A stretch of 64,000 nt of DNA from Deltaproteobacteria bacterium (GTDB taxonomy: Bacteria > UBA10199 > JACPAL01 > JAHFST01), in contig JAHFST010000010.1 of assembly GCA_023265625.1 (NCBI GenBank), forward strand, positions 62,001-126,000, written 5' to 3'. The position numbers and the translations under genes were made by a program. Positions 33,776 through 41,009 of this stretch are shown here, piece by piece. Numbering within the stretch: position 1 is the stretch's first letter; each line of letters opens with the position of its first letter. A model generated the notes under the pieces. That model worked only from the letters and a program-made list of their open reading frames with translations. It made no database searches and had not been told where the DNA came from.

Positions 33776-34117
33776 ATGAAGAAATTCTATCTGATGTTGT
33801 CCGGTTTGGTGAGCACACTGCTCATGACCGCTGTGGCGTTTGCGGCCGAGGAGCATGGTGCCGTGGCTGCGGCCGCGAGTGGGGATGGTTCTTTGAAGTC
33901 TGCTTTGGCGATCTCATCCGGTTTGGCGATCGCGATTGCGGCCTTTGGGGGCGCCCTGGGACAAAGCAAGGCGGCTTCTACGGCCTTGGAAGGGATTGCC
34001 CGCAACCCCGGTGCCGCCGGCAAGGTGCAGACCCCGATGATCATCGCGCTGGCTCTGATTGAGTCGCTCGTGATTTACGCGTTGGTTATTGCGTTCTTGT
34101 TGCAAGGGAAGATATAG
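33776..34117 (+). CDS. atpE: ATP synthase Fo subunit c, with N-terminal leader
   Basis: 113 aa, longer than the usual 75-90 because of a signal-peptide-like leader (MKKFYLMLSGLVSTLLMTAV then AFAAEEHG). The mature part has two helices: LGQSKAASTALEGIARNPGA with the polar loop, and ALIESLVIYALVIAFLLQ with the ion-carrying glutamate (E96). Q63, E96, S97 and Y101 match the side-chain positions used by Na+-binding c-rings, but the helix-1 proline and second threonine of those rings are absent. An excellent Shine-Dalgarno (AAAGGAGGA) precedes the ATG. Followed by a strong terminator. Confidence 0.92.
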   Translation: MKKFYLMLSGLVSTLLMTAVAFAAEEHGAVAAAASGDGSLKSALAISSGLAIAIAAFGGALGQSKAASTALEGIARNPGAAGKVQTPMIIALALIESLVIYALVIAFLLQGKI

Positions 34118-34138
34118 GGTTCCCGTTGTTGGGAAAAC

Positions 34139-34175
34139 AAAACCCCCCTGTACCGTCTGGTACAGGGGGGTTTTT
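34139..34175. terminator. Strong bidirectional intrinsic terminator after atpE
   Basis: AACCCCCCTGTACC, loop GTCT, GGTACAGGGGGGTT: a perfect 14-bp stem followed by a T-run on the plus strand and preceded by an A-rich stretch. It ends the hemL-atp operon and, read from the other strand, the convergent OmpA gene. Confidence 0.93.
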
Positions 34176-34190
34176 AATTGTTGTTATGAA

Positions 34191-35552
34191 TTATTTATCC
34201 AAAATCAAGAAATCCACCCGTCGATTTTTGCCACGACCTTCGTCGGTCTTGTTGTCGGCGATCGGGCGGTCATAACCGTAACCTTCGGACTCGAGATAGA
34301 TGCCAATACCTTTTGATTCCAGGTAGGTCCTGACGGTACGGGCCCGATTTTTAGACAGGCGGAGGTTGGCGGGTCGGCTTCCGACATTATCCGTGTGTCC
34401 CTCAATGCGGAGTCCCTTGAGCTTAGGCCGGGCCTTCACGGCCTCCACCAAGCGATTAAGCACCAACATCCCGTCTGCCTTCAAGATGGCTTTGCCAAAT
34501 TCAAAATAAATCGTGGGGGTCTCAATATGATCATTCATGACCTTGATATCGGATTCGGGGCAGCCCTTATTGGAACGGATGCCGGCGGTATCCGGGCATT
34601 GGTCCACATCGTCTGGCACACCATCGCCATCTCGATCCGGTTTCGGCTTGCCATGAAAGCAATTTTTGTTGCAGGAAATCCCAATGAACCCACGGGCCAC
34701 TGGGGCGCCAACGCCTCGTGCTATCCCAACACCTCCGCCGGCCTCAATCGCCAGACCGGTGTCAAAGGTCTTACGTAGGGCTGCGGTGACTTGCGCGGGA
34801 CTTTGGATCTTGCCCCCAAAGGCGTTTTTGGCCACGGTGCGGCCATCGATTTCACCCACCAGGGTTAATTTCCAGGGAAGTTGGATGGCCGTGCCCAGTC
34901 CATAAGTAATCATATCGTCGATATTGACCCCAACGCGGGTGATGTTGTTTTGAAACAGATAACCCATGTTCAGATTTACGGAGGCCTTGTCCCATTTCTT
35001 TTCCACGGCCATTTTGACGCCCGGAGAGACCTCGTTGGTCCCGGTGAAGGTCCGGCCATTTCCCAGGGGCACTGTGGCATAGGGGATGATGGCCAAGCCA
35101 ATGGGCTTGGTGATCGGGTCAAGGATCTCTCCCTTGATCATGACGAGGGGATCTCCCAAGTCAAATTGATTTTCCCGGCTAAAGGCCGTGGCCGGGTTGT
35201 AAAATTGGTTAAATAAGACAAAGGGGACATCAAAACCAAACTGCAGATAGGGGGTGGCGTTGATATCAAAGAGCAAATGATCGGTTAGCATCCGTTTATT
35301 GATAGTTTGGGTCGTCCCAGCCACCGCGGTTTTAAACGGGGTACGGGCGTAGTCGAGCACCATGCCCACGTTAAAATCAAAGGTATCCTTAACGTAGGTA
35401 TCCGAAAGATACAGGTAAGGTCCCCGCCCCGGCGCTGGCCGGAAGGCTAGGGAACTAAAACTATCTTGATCCGCCCAGGCGGTGGATGCCGTCCATGCGG
35501 TGATCAAGAGTAACGCAACAGACCATCCAAAACTTTTACGAAACGTGTGCAT
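34191..35552 (-). CDS. OmpA-family outer-membrane protein with TSP3-type repeat
   Basis: 453 aa. Signal peptide ending TASTAWA; a beta-rich region of about 280 residues that probably forms a barrel; a calcium-binding thrombospondin type 3-like stretch (DRDGDGVPDDVDQCPDT); and a C-terminal OmpA domain (IYFEFGKAILKADGMLVL, LRIEGHTDNVGSRPANLRLS, RARTVRTYLESKGI) that binds peptidoglycan. It ties the outer membrane to the wall, evidence that the host is Gram-negative. A GAGG sequence precedes the ATG. Confidence 0.92.
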   Translation of the reverse strand: MHTFRKSFGWSVALLLITAWTASTAWADQDSFSSLAFRPAPGRGPYLYLSDTYVKDTFDFNVGMVLDYARTPFKTAVAGTTQTINKRMLTDHLLFDINATPYLQFGFDVPFVLFNQFYNPATAFSRENQFDLGDPLVMIKGEILDPITKPIGLAIIPYATVPLGNGRTFTGTNEVSPGVKMAVEKKWDKASVNLNMGYLFQNNITRVGVNIDDMITYGLGTAIQLPWKLTLVGEIDGRTVAKNAFGGKIQSPAQVTAALRKTFDTGLAIEAGGGVGIARGVGAPVARGFIGISCNKNCFHGKPKPDRDGDGVPDDVDQCPDTAGIRSNKGCPESDIKVMNDHIETPTIYFEFGKAILKADGMLVLNRLVEAVKARPKLKGLRIEGHTDNVGSRPANLRLSKNRARTVRTYLESKGIGIYLESEGYGYDRPIADNKTDEGRGKNRRVDFLILDK

Positions 35553-35744
35553 ACATACCTCACTTAAAGGTTGATCGAGGCGAATACCCTCGGATTAGCC
35601 GTCATTATCAGCAGTTTTTCAGAAAAGTTGCTTGTTTTGTGAGTTTATTTTTTAGCCCTTTACAGGGAGTTCAGGGAGTTTTTTTCAGGTGGCGGTGTCC
35701 CAGGAGAAAAACGGTCGCAAAGAGCGCGACTGTGACGGCATAGA

Positions 35745-36317
35745 CTAAGGTTTTTTTAATTTCTTAAACTTGTAACATTCGGGTGAATGGTCGTTGACCA
35801 TCCCAACCGCCTGCATGAAGGCGTAACAAACAGTTGTTCCCACAAACTTGAACCCCCGCCTCTTGAGGTCTTTGCTCATCGCATCACTTTCGGGGGAAGA
35901 GCCGGGTTGCTGGCCACCCCGGATGGGCTTTCCGCCCACAAATTGCCAGATGTAGCGATCGAAACTCCCAAACTCGCGCTGCGTTAAGATGAACAACTTG
36001 GCGTTTTGGATCACCGCATTGATTTTAAGCCTGTTACGAACGATACCTGCATTCTGCAAAAGCGTTGCTTGTTTCTTAGCGGTATATTTTGCGATTTTTT
36101 GGGCGTCAAAGCGATCAAACGCCCGTCGATAGCCATCACGCTTCTGGAGGATCGTGAGCCAACTCAAGCCAGCCTGAGCCCCTTCCAGGTTGAGCATCTC
36201 AAAAAGCAGTCGGTCATCATGAACCGGCACGCCCCACTCGTTATCGTGATAAGGAATAAAAAGCTCGTGAGAGGTGGCCCATTTGCAGCGAATTGGTGTT
36301 TTCATGGCGATGCTCAT
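35745..36317 (-). CDS. tag: DNA-3-methyladenine glycosylase I
   Basis: A 190-aa base-excision repair enzyme that removes 3-methyladenine. The zinc 'snap' residues are visible: RCKWA near the N-terminus with YHDNEWG, and the C-terminal NDHSPEC. Family segments EMLNLEGAQAGLSWLTILQKR and GFKFVGTTVCYAFMQAVGMV are clear. Either the ATG at 36317 or the one at 36305 may be used. Confidence 0.93.
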   Translation of the reverse strand: MSIAMKTPIRCKWATSHELFIPYHDNEWGVPVHDDRLLFEMLNLEGAQAGLSWLTILQKRDGYRRAFDRFDAQKIAKYTAKKQATLLQNAGIVRNRLKINAVIQNAKLFILTQREFGSFDRYIWQFVGGKPIRGGQQPGSSPESDAMSKDLKRRGFKFVGTTVCYAFMQAVGMVNDHSPECYKFKKLKKP

Positions 36318-36489
36318 CGTTTAAAACATTATGAGTCCGACAGGATTAGAACCTTTAACTTGCAATTTTGTAGAGTGCCACCCCTGTTTTAAAGGCAATT
36401 CATAATTTTCCCTGATGGGTTTCGGAGGATGGCGGATGTTTGCCGACCTTTTCGGAAGGGCGTACCCAAGGTTTACCCAAGAAATGTAC

Positions 36490-36518
36490 TTGCTAATGTC
36501 CTGAATTTAGGACATACT
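36490..36518 (+). promoter_or_regulatory. Promoter and operator of the HigBA remnant
   Basis: TTGCTA (36490-36495), 17-nt spacer, CATACT (36513-36518). Within the spacer and -10 is the inverted repeat TGTCCT-GAATTT-AGGACA (36497-36514), a likely site for the HTH antitoxin. The ATG of the toxin gene follows at 36527, at leaderless distance. Confidence 0.55.
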
Positions 36519-36526
36519 TTACCTTA

Positions 36527-36712
36527 ATGAAGCCTGCTAAGTTCCACCCGAAGGCCCTTGAGTTTATTCGGGGACAGTCGGTGGTATTAAGGCAGAAGAT
36601 TGGTGAGGCCTTACGCGATGTCCAAAAGGGAATTTCCCTTGCCATGCCTCTGAGCCGATCCATGCCCGGCGTTGCGGTAGGATGGCAAAGTCTAAGAAAA
36701 GCAAGATCGTAA
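36527..36712 (+). pseudogene. Truncated RelE/HigB-like toxin
   Basis: A 61-aa remnant. The N-terminus (KFHPKALEFIRGQ, IGEALRDVQKGISLAMPLSR) matches RelE/HigB toxins of the DUF891 kind. The strand-turn-strand with the catalytic residues, normally another 50 residues, is missing. After SRSMPGVA the frame runs into the start of the antitoxin gene and stops. The loss of its 3' part probably came from an internal deletion that left promoter, operator and antitoxin intact. Confidence 0.65.
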
Positions 36713-36990
36713 CAGTTCACACGGCCCAAGAGTTGGGCATGGCCCTAGGTCTTTCCGCTGTCGATACGGCGGAAATGGAGTTTCGCTCTGAACTGACTGT
36801 AGCGCTGTCAAAAATCATCCAATCCGGCAAACTTACTCACATGGAAATTGCCAAACGAGCCGGAACATCCCGCACCAGAGTCACAGCCATCGCCAACGGA
36901 AACACTCAAGGTGTCTCGACGGATGTTCTCATTCGCGTATTGGCCGCCACTGGGTATTGGGCGACGATTCGACTGAAAAAAGCGGCCTAA
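36682..36990 (+). CDS. HigA-type HTH antitoxin
   Basis: 102 aa. A Cro/CI-like helix-turn-helix is evident in HMEIAKRAGTSRTRVTAIAN with the following VSTDVLIRVLAATGY; the family (HigA2-like, XRE) pairs with RelE/HigB toxins encoded just upstream. It overlaps the truncated toxin by 31 bases. With its toxin broken it is an orphan regulator or antitoxin. Confidence 0.8.
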   Translation: MAKSKKSKIVTVHTAQELGMALGLSAVDTAEMEFRSELTVALSKIIQSGKLTHMEIAKRAGTSRTRVTAIANGNTQGVSTDVLIRVLAATGYWATIRLKKAA

Positions 36991-37880
36991 GACCTAAAAA
37001 TTTCCAATGCTTTTCTTGCGACATCCTCCCCATGCTCTTGCACAAAATGGCCAACGTTCTCGAGTTCCAAAGCAGGCGGGCAGCCTTGAATGCATTGGCG
37101 CATTGGCTGCATGACCTCGGGGCCTAAGATGGGATCTTTCATCCCAATGGCCATGAAACTTTTGCCCTGCCATTGTTTTTTCCACCACTGAAGGGCCTGT
37201 CGTGAAATGGCTGCACCGGGGGCCTCGGCATGATCGGGAACCAGGTTGGGGAAGGTGCGCACTCCCGCTTTAAAATCTTTTGAGGGGAAGGGGGCTGAGT
37301 AAGCGGCGGCCTCTGCTGGTGACAGATGAGGTGTCCATTTTTGCATAAGATCACCTACATTCAAATCAGGATGAGCTTGGTTGAAAGCCCGCCATTTTAA
37401 GAATGCCTCATTGACTTTTCCCGTGCCAAACCCTGTATTCATGGCTAAGAGCCTGGCAAATCGCTCAGGCATCTCCATGGGAATGGTCAATCCCAGCAAG
37501 CCACCCCAGTCCTGGCAGACCAGGGTGATATTTCTCAGGTCTAATTTTTTGATGAATTCAATCAGTGAGGAGCGGTGAAAATTGAATGTGTAGACTTGAT
37601 CGTCCATGGGCTTATCCGATTTGCCAAAACCAAAAAAATCAGGAGCCACGACTCGGCCCCCGCTGTGCACAAAAACAGGGATCATTTTACGATAAAGGTA
37701 AGACCAGGTGGGTTCTCCATGGAGGCACAGAAAGGTATGTTCACTGTTTTTTGGACCTTCATCGAGATAATGCAGCCGTAAGCCATCGTAGCCATGCAAA
37801 TCACTGAGGTAATTTGCCGCAAAAGGATAGCCTGGTAAATTGTGAAAACGCTCATCCGGTGTTCTGAGGGACTTAATCAT
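36987..37880 (-). CDS. Haloalkane dehalogenase, DhlA-like (HLD-I)
   Basis: 297 aa, alpha/beta hydrolase that hydrolyses carbon-halogen bonds. From the ATG at 37880 the N-terminus aligns closely with Xanthobacter DhlA (RTPDERF...YLSDLHGYDGLRLHYLDEG). E56 of HGEPTW, nucleophile D124 and halide-binding W125 in VCQDWGG keep the DhlA numbering exactly. The second tryptophan (W163), acid D249 (GMKDPILG) and base H278 (NVGHFVQEHG) are shifted by 11-12 residues because the cap domain lacks a segment present in DhlA. All catalytic residues are intact, so dehalogenase activity is likely; the preferred haloalkane is not predictable. Confidence 0.88.
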   Translation of the reverse strand: MIKSLRTPDERFHNLPGYPFAANYLSDLHGYDGLRLHYLDEGPKNSEHTFLCLHGEPTWSYLYRKMIPVFVHSGGRVVAPDFFGFGKSDKPMDDQVYTFNFHRSSLIEFIKKLDLRNITLVCQDWGGLLGLTIPMEMPERFARLLAMNTGFGTGKVNEAFLKWRAFNQAHPDLNVGDLMQKWTPHLSPAEAAAYSAPFPSKDFKAGVRTFPNLVPDHAEAPGAAISRQALQWWKKQWQGKSFMAIGMKDPILGPEVMQPMRQCIQGCPPALELENVGHFVQEHGEDVARKALEIFRS

Positions 37881-37932
37881 GAGCAAGTTAAGAACCTTCT
37901 TCGGGCAAAAATTTGCCTGCGCCAAATTTTTA

Positions 37933-38006
37933 TGCGCCCGACAGGATTCGAACCTGTGACCTTCGGTTTCGTAGACCGACGTTCTGATCCGCTGAACTAC
38001 GGGCGC
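37933..38006 (-). tRNA. tRNA-Arg (anticodon ACG)
   Basis: On the minus strand a complete cloverleaf can be folded: a 7-bp acceptor GCGCCCG/CGGGCGC with discriminator A, a D-arm (TAGTTCAGCGGATCAGAACG), an anticodon arm TCGGT-CTACGAA-ACCGA with anticodon ACG (37970-37972), and a T-arm with GGTTCGAATCC. CCA is not encoded. ACG is normally deaminated to ICG by TadA. The only RNA gene recognised in the window. Confidence 0.96.
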
Positions 38007-38070
38007 GAGTACAACAGGGGCAAGGATCTAGGGCCTATGGGCTTGTTTGTAAAGCAGAAATTCTGGGGGC

Positions 38071-38430
38071 CTACTTTTTTGCCAGATTGATTTCCACCAC
38101 GCCGGAGGGGAGGTTTTTTTGTTTGATGGTGTATTGTTCGCCCAAGCTGGTGGTGCATTTTTCAATAAAACTGGCGGGTGTGGAATTAAACTCCATTCCC
38201 AAGGTGATGAGGTTGGGGGATTCGCTTAAGACCTGGATTTTTTCGACGCCTTCAATTTGTTTCAGCTGGTTTCGGGTTTCTCGGTAGTTGCGGTAGGATG
38301 ACACATTGACCAATATAACCCGTAAAGACGAGTGCCCTGAAGATTCTTCGGAAGCGGCCCAGACAGAAGATGTTAACGCGAGCATGAGAAGAGAAAAAAT
38401 AACTTTGAGAGTGGATGATTGATTAAACAT
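38071..38430 (-). CDS. Small secreted hypothetical protein
   Basis: 119 aa. Signal peptide (VIFSLLMLALTSSVWA) followed by a short polar linker and an alpha/beta domain of about 80 residues (LRVILVNVSSYRNYRETRNQ...). The pattern beta-alpha-beta-beta-alpha suggests a ferredoxin-like or FlgT/HMA-type small domain, but no family was recognised. Its start overlaps the preceding gene by 8 bases, so it is the third gene of the operon that begins with the sigma/anti-sigma fusion. Confidence 0.62.
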   Translation of the reverse strand: MFNQSSTLKVIFSLLMLALTSSVWAASEESSGHSSLRVILVNVSSYRNYRETRNQLKQIEGVEKIQVLSESPNLITLGMEFNSTPASFIEKCTTSLGEQYTIKQKNLPSGVVEINLAKK

Positions 38431-38614
38431 GACGAAAGGCCTCGATTCTTTCGATCTCCAGTATCACATAATCCTTGCGGTCGACAATCTTAATAGTGCC
38501 GTTTTTCATATCGATTTTCTCTAGGCGGCCCACATAAGCGAGCCCAAAGGCGATGACTTCAACGCGCTTTCCAAGGGAAGCCTTCAAACCTTTTGGCGTG
38601 ATTTCTCCCTGCAT
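38423..38614 (-). CDS. Small hypothetical protein, Sm-like barrel candidate
   Basis: 63 aa from the ATG at 38614 (MQGEITPKGLKASLGKRVEV). The core (EVIAFGLAYVGRLEKIDMKN followed by IKIVDRKDYVILEIERI) reads as five strands, like a small beta barrel of the Sm/Hfq or SH3 kind. The frame is open to 38743, but that part overlaps the sigma/anti-sigma gene and looks unstructured. It is co-oriented with and sandwiched between that gene and the secreted protein. Confidence 0.5.
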   Translation of the reverse strand: MQGEITPKGLKASLGKRVEVIAFGLAYVGRLEKIDMKNGTIKIVDRKDYVILEIERIEAFRHV

Positions 38615-38645
38615 CGGCCACACAAAACACCTTTTACGCGCTGTG

Positions 38646-40529
38646 TCAACGGGCTTGCGGGGTGGACACCCGGCAGGCGTTGAGTCTTTGGCGGCGAATG
38701 GATTCAATTTCCGAGGTGGGGCTTTCTTTGACTTGGAGTTCAATCTGTTGCTCCCCGTTTGGAGTTACGCGCAGGATGTGGAGGCCCTGTTGCGAGACCT
38801 GTTCCAGGGGAGAGATGGAACCTAAATTTTCAAATTCTTCGAGGGATACTGCATCAGGCCTATCCATGGGATCTAGCCGATCTATTTGGGGGCCTTGAGA
38901 ATTTGTCCCGGACCTTGCTTGGGCGATATCGGCGGCTTCTCTAGCCAGAGTGCGCTGGTTTTGAAAGAGCGGGGCGAGTTGTGCCCGGTGTTGGCTAAGG
39001 TATTCCTGGGAGATGGTGAATAGAAGTGTGGCATCAGGGTCGGATTCATCGAGCGTCGGATCATTTTCGTTGCTGAGATCCATCGTCGTGCTTGTCTCAG
39101 GCAAGTTAACGGCCGCTTGATTGGTTTCTTTTTTCCCTAAGCTTGTTAATAAATCCATGATGGCTCGATCGACAGGATTATTGGGGTCGAGTTGGCACAC
39201 AAGCATCGGGGTGACTTGGTTCTCGAAATGAGGTGTCGGATTTTTTTTCAGAGTCATAACTTGTGGTGGAGGTTGGTTCCATTGTTTCATGGGAAGGGCG
39301 GTGATGGGTTGTTCTGGAGCAGGGGGTGGTTGTGGAAGCATGACGGGCAAGGTTTCTGCTTGCTGGATGATAGGTGTTGGCAGAGGAAGCGCAGGAGGAG
39401 GGACGATGGGATCGGGCAGGATGGGATGAGGCACATTGGCTTGAGGCTGGGGTTGTGTAGGAGGTGGCGTGGGTTTTTTTTCTTGCTGAGATAGGGCAAA
39501 AGTGGCGCTGCTATCGTGACTCTTGTCGATTTCACCCAAGATGGTTGGCGGGGTATTTTTTTGATCCTGAAACGGCGTGATCACTATTGGTGGAAACGGG
39601 TTAGGAGAAGCAAGGTCATGGGTACCGGGTTCTGGAATTGATGGTGGTGAAGGTTGGGTGGGTAGTATTGGAATCGAAACGACGCCTGGGTTCTTATGAA
39701 GCGCCTCAGTCCCTACAGGAACCACCTGAGCGGGTACATATTTTTTAAGAAATTGGTGATACACAAAATACCCCGTGCCACCCAACAGTGCAAACGCGCC
39801 TATCGTGGCCACAATCATCCTGAGCCATCGGACGGGATTATCCATTTGTTGTCGCGCTTCCGTGACGACCTTCGTGATTACGTCCACGGGCGGCGAAATA
39901 GGGCTGCTTTGGCCCAACTCGAGCATGATCTGTTGCAGGGCATTGACCCGATCATGACAAAATGGGCAGGTAAATGTATGACGTTGCAAGGTGTGGCGTA
40001 AATTGGCCTCGAGTTCCGCCTCCAAAAAGTCGGTCATGACTTGATGGAGTTGGAGACAAGGCCCCTCCGGGATGCGTGTCGCGATGTCTTGGGACGCGGC
40101 CTTGAGCAGCGCATCCCGAAATATTATTTTAATGTGCGGCACGGGTTGTTCGACAATGGTGGTAATATTCTCCCAAGAAAAAGTGACCTGTAGCCGCAGA
40201 TAAATAATCTCACGCCCTTGGATAGGCAGTTCTTCAAGTTTTTGTTCCAGGGGGCTGGGATTGGTGATGGGGCGCGATCGGTAGCGGCTGCTCAGGCTAT
40301 GGGCTCTGTGGTAGAGCCAGGGGACAAAAGTGTTGCGCACGCTGCGTTTGCGGGAACTGGGAATTATTTCCAGAAAAAGTTGCGGAAAAATGCGGAGAAT
40401 TTCACTGTCCCGTTCGTTGAGCAGGATGAGGAAACTATAGAGAGCGACTTGGTATTTGACCAAGAGTTCGTTGAACCCGGATCGATCGCCCTTGCGGATG
40501 CGGGTGAGTAGCTCGGTATCGGTTGGCAC
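38646..40529 (-). CDS. ECF sigma factor fused to zinc-finger anti-sigma domain and periplasmic tail
   Basis: A 627-aa four-part protein. Residues 1-90 match sigma70 region 2 (LLTRIRKGDRSGFNELLVKY, FVPWLYHRAHSLSSRYRSR); residues 95-150 match region 4 (LEELPIQGREIIYLRLQVTF...). Residues 155-215 hold a zinc anti-sigma module with H-x3-C-x2-C (RHTFTCPFCHDRV). One membrane helix follows (WLRMIVATIGAFALLGGTGY), then about 360 mostly proline/glutamine-rich residues expected outside the cytoplasmic membrane, ending in a folded-looking acidic region. This would be a membrane-held sigma factor freed by cutting. GTG start. Divergent from the Rieske gene. Confidence 0.72.
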   Translation of the reverse strand: MPTDTELLTRIRKGDRSGFNELLVKYQVALYSFLILLNERDSEILRIFPQLFLEIIPSSRKRSVRNTFVPWLYHRAHSLSSRYRSRPITNPSPLEQKLEELPIQGREIIYLRLQVTFSWENITTIVEQPVPHIKIIFRDALLKAASQDIATRIPEGPCLQLHQVMTDFLEAELEANLRHTLQRHTFTCPFCHDRVNALQQIMLELGQSSPISPPVDVITKVVTEARQQMDNPVRWLRMIVATIGAFALLGGTGYFVYHQFLKKYVPAQVVPVGTEALHKNPGVVSIPILPTQPSPPSIPEPGTHDLASPNPFPPIVITPFQDQKNTPPTILGEIDKSHDSSATFALSQQEKKPTPPPTQPQPQANVPHPILPDPIVPPPALPLPTPIIQQAETLPVMLPQPPPAPEQPITALPMKQWNQPPPQVMTLKKNPTPHFENQVTPMLVCQLDPNNPVDRAIMDLLTSLGKKETNQAAVNLPETSTTMDLSNENDPTLDESDPDATLLFTISQEYLSQHRAQLAPLFQNQRTLAREAADIAQARSGTNSQGPQIDRLDPMDRPDAVSLEEFENLGSISPLEQVSQQGLHILRVTPNGEQQIELQVKESPTSEIESIRRQRLNACRVSTPQAR

Positions 40530-40618
40530 AGACGCATTCTAGCAAAAATAGGGTCAAATTTCTCTTGAAAAGACTTGGGGTGAACCCTATATCCAAAAAA
40601 CCATAAGGAGAAAAATCT

Positions 40619-40924
40619 ATGGCTGAACTTACCAAAGTGGCTTCTGTGGAGCAAGTAGCCCCCGGGCAGGGAAAAATTTGTGAAGTGGGGGATCACCAAG
40701 TGGCCCTGTTTAATGTCGCGGGCAAGATTGTGGCCTGCAACAACGTCTGTCCCCACCGCGGCGGGCCTCTGGGAGAAGGGGATCTTGCCGGTACGATCGT
40801 GACCTGCCCGTGGCATGGCTGGCAGTTTGATGTGGTCACGGGGGTGTCACCGGTGAACCCGGCGGCGAAGATTGCGACGTATCCGGTGACGATTTTGGGA
40901 CAAGATGTCTTGGTAGAAATTTAA
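40619..40924 (+). CDS. Rieske [2Fe-2S] ferredoxin
   Basis: A 101-aa soluble Rieske protein. Cluster ligands C44/H46 (VCPHRGGPL) and C63/H66 (CPWHGWQF) are in the usual C-x-H and C-x2-H spacing. It resembles the small ferredoxins that serve dioxygenases or nitrite reductase (NirD-like). A good Shine-Dalgarno (AAGGAG) precedes the ATG. No oxygenase is adjacent; the P450 at 27662 is distant, so the electron acceptor is unknown. Confidence 0.9.
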   Translation: MAELTKVASVEQVAPGQGKICEVGDHQVALFNVAGKIVACNNVCPHRGGPLGEGDLAGTIVTCPWHGWQFDVVTGVSPVNPAAKIATYPVTILGQDVLVEI

Positions 40925-40938
40925 CCCCCGGTGGTTGG

Positions 40939-41000
40939 TGTAGGGGCGATCCTTGTGATCGCCCGGGCGAACCAGGGGCGAATACAAGATTCGCCCCTAC
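40939..41000. repeat. Family A palindromic repeat, shortened double hairpin
   Basis: TGTAGGGGCGATC..GATCGCCC followed by GGGGCGAAT..ATTCGCCCCTAC. It fills the gap between the Rieske gene and the next gene, whose Shine-Dalgarno (GGGAGGA) begins immediately after it. Confidence 0.82.
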
Positions 41001-41009
41001 GGGAGGACC

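Noticed and set aside
36335-36400. A tRNA-like stretch (CCGACAGGATTAGAACCT) upstream of the HigBA remnant, resembling a T-arm on the minus strand
   Set aside because: The acceptor stem, D-arm and anticodon arm cannot be folded. At most it is a decayed tRNA fragment or old attachment site; no matching intact tRNA end or integrase is nearby.
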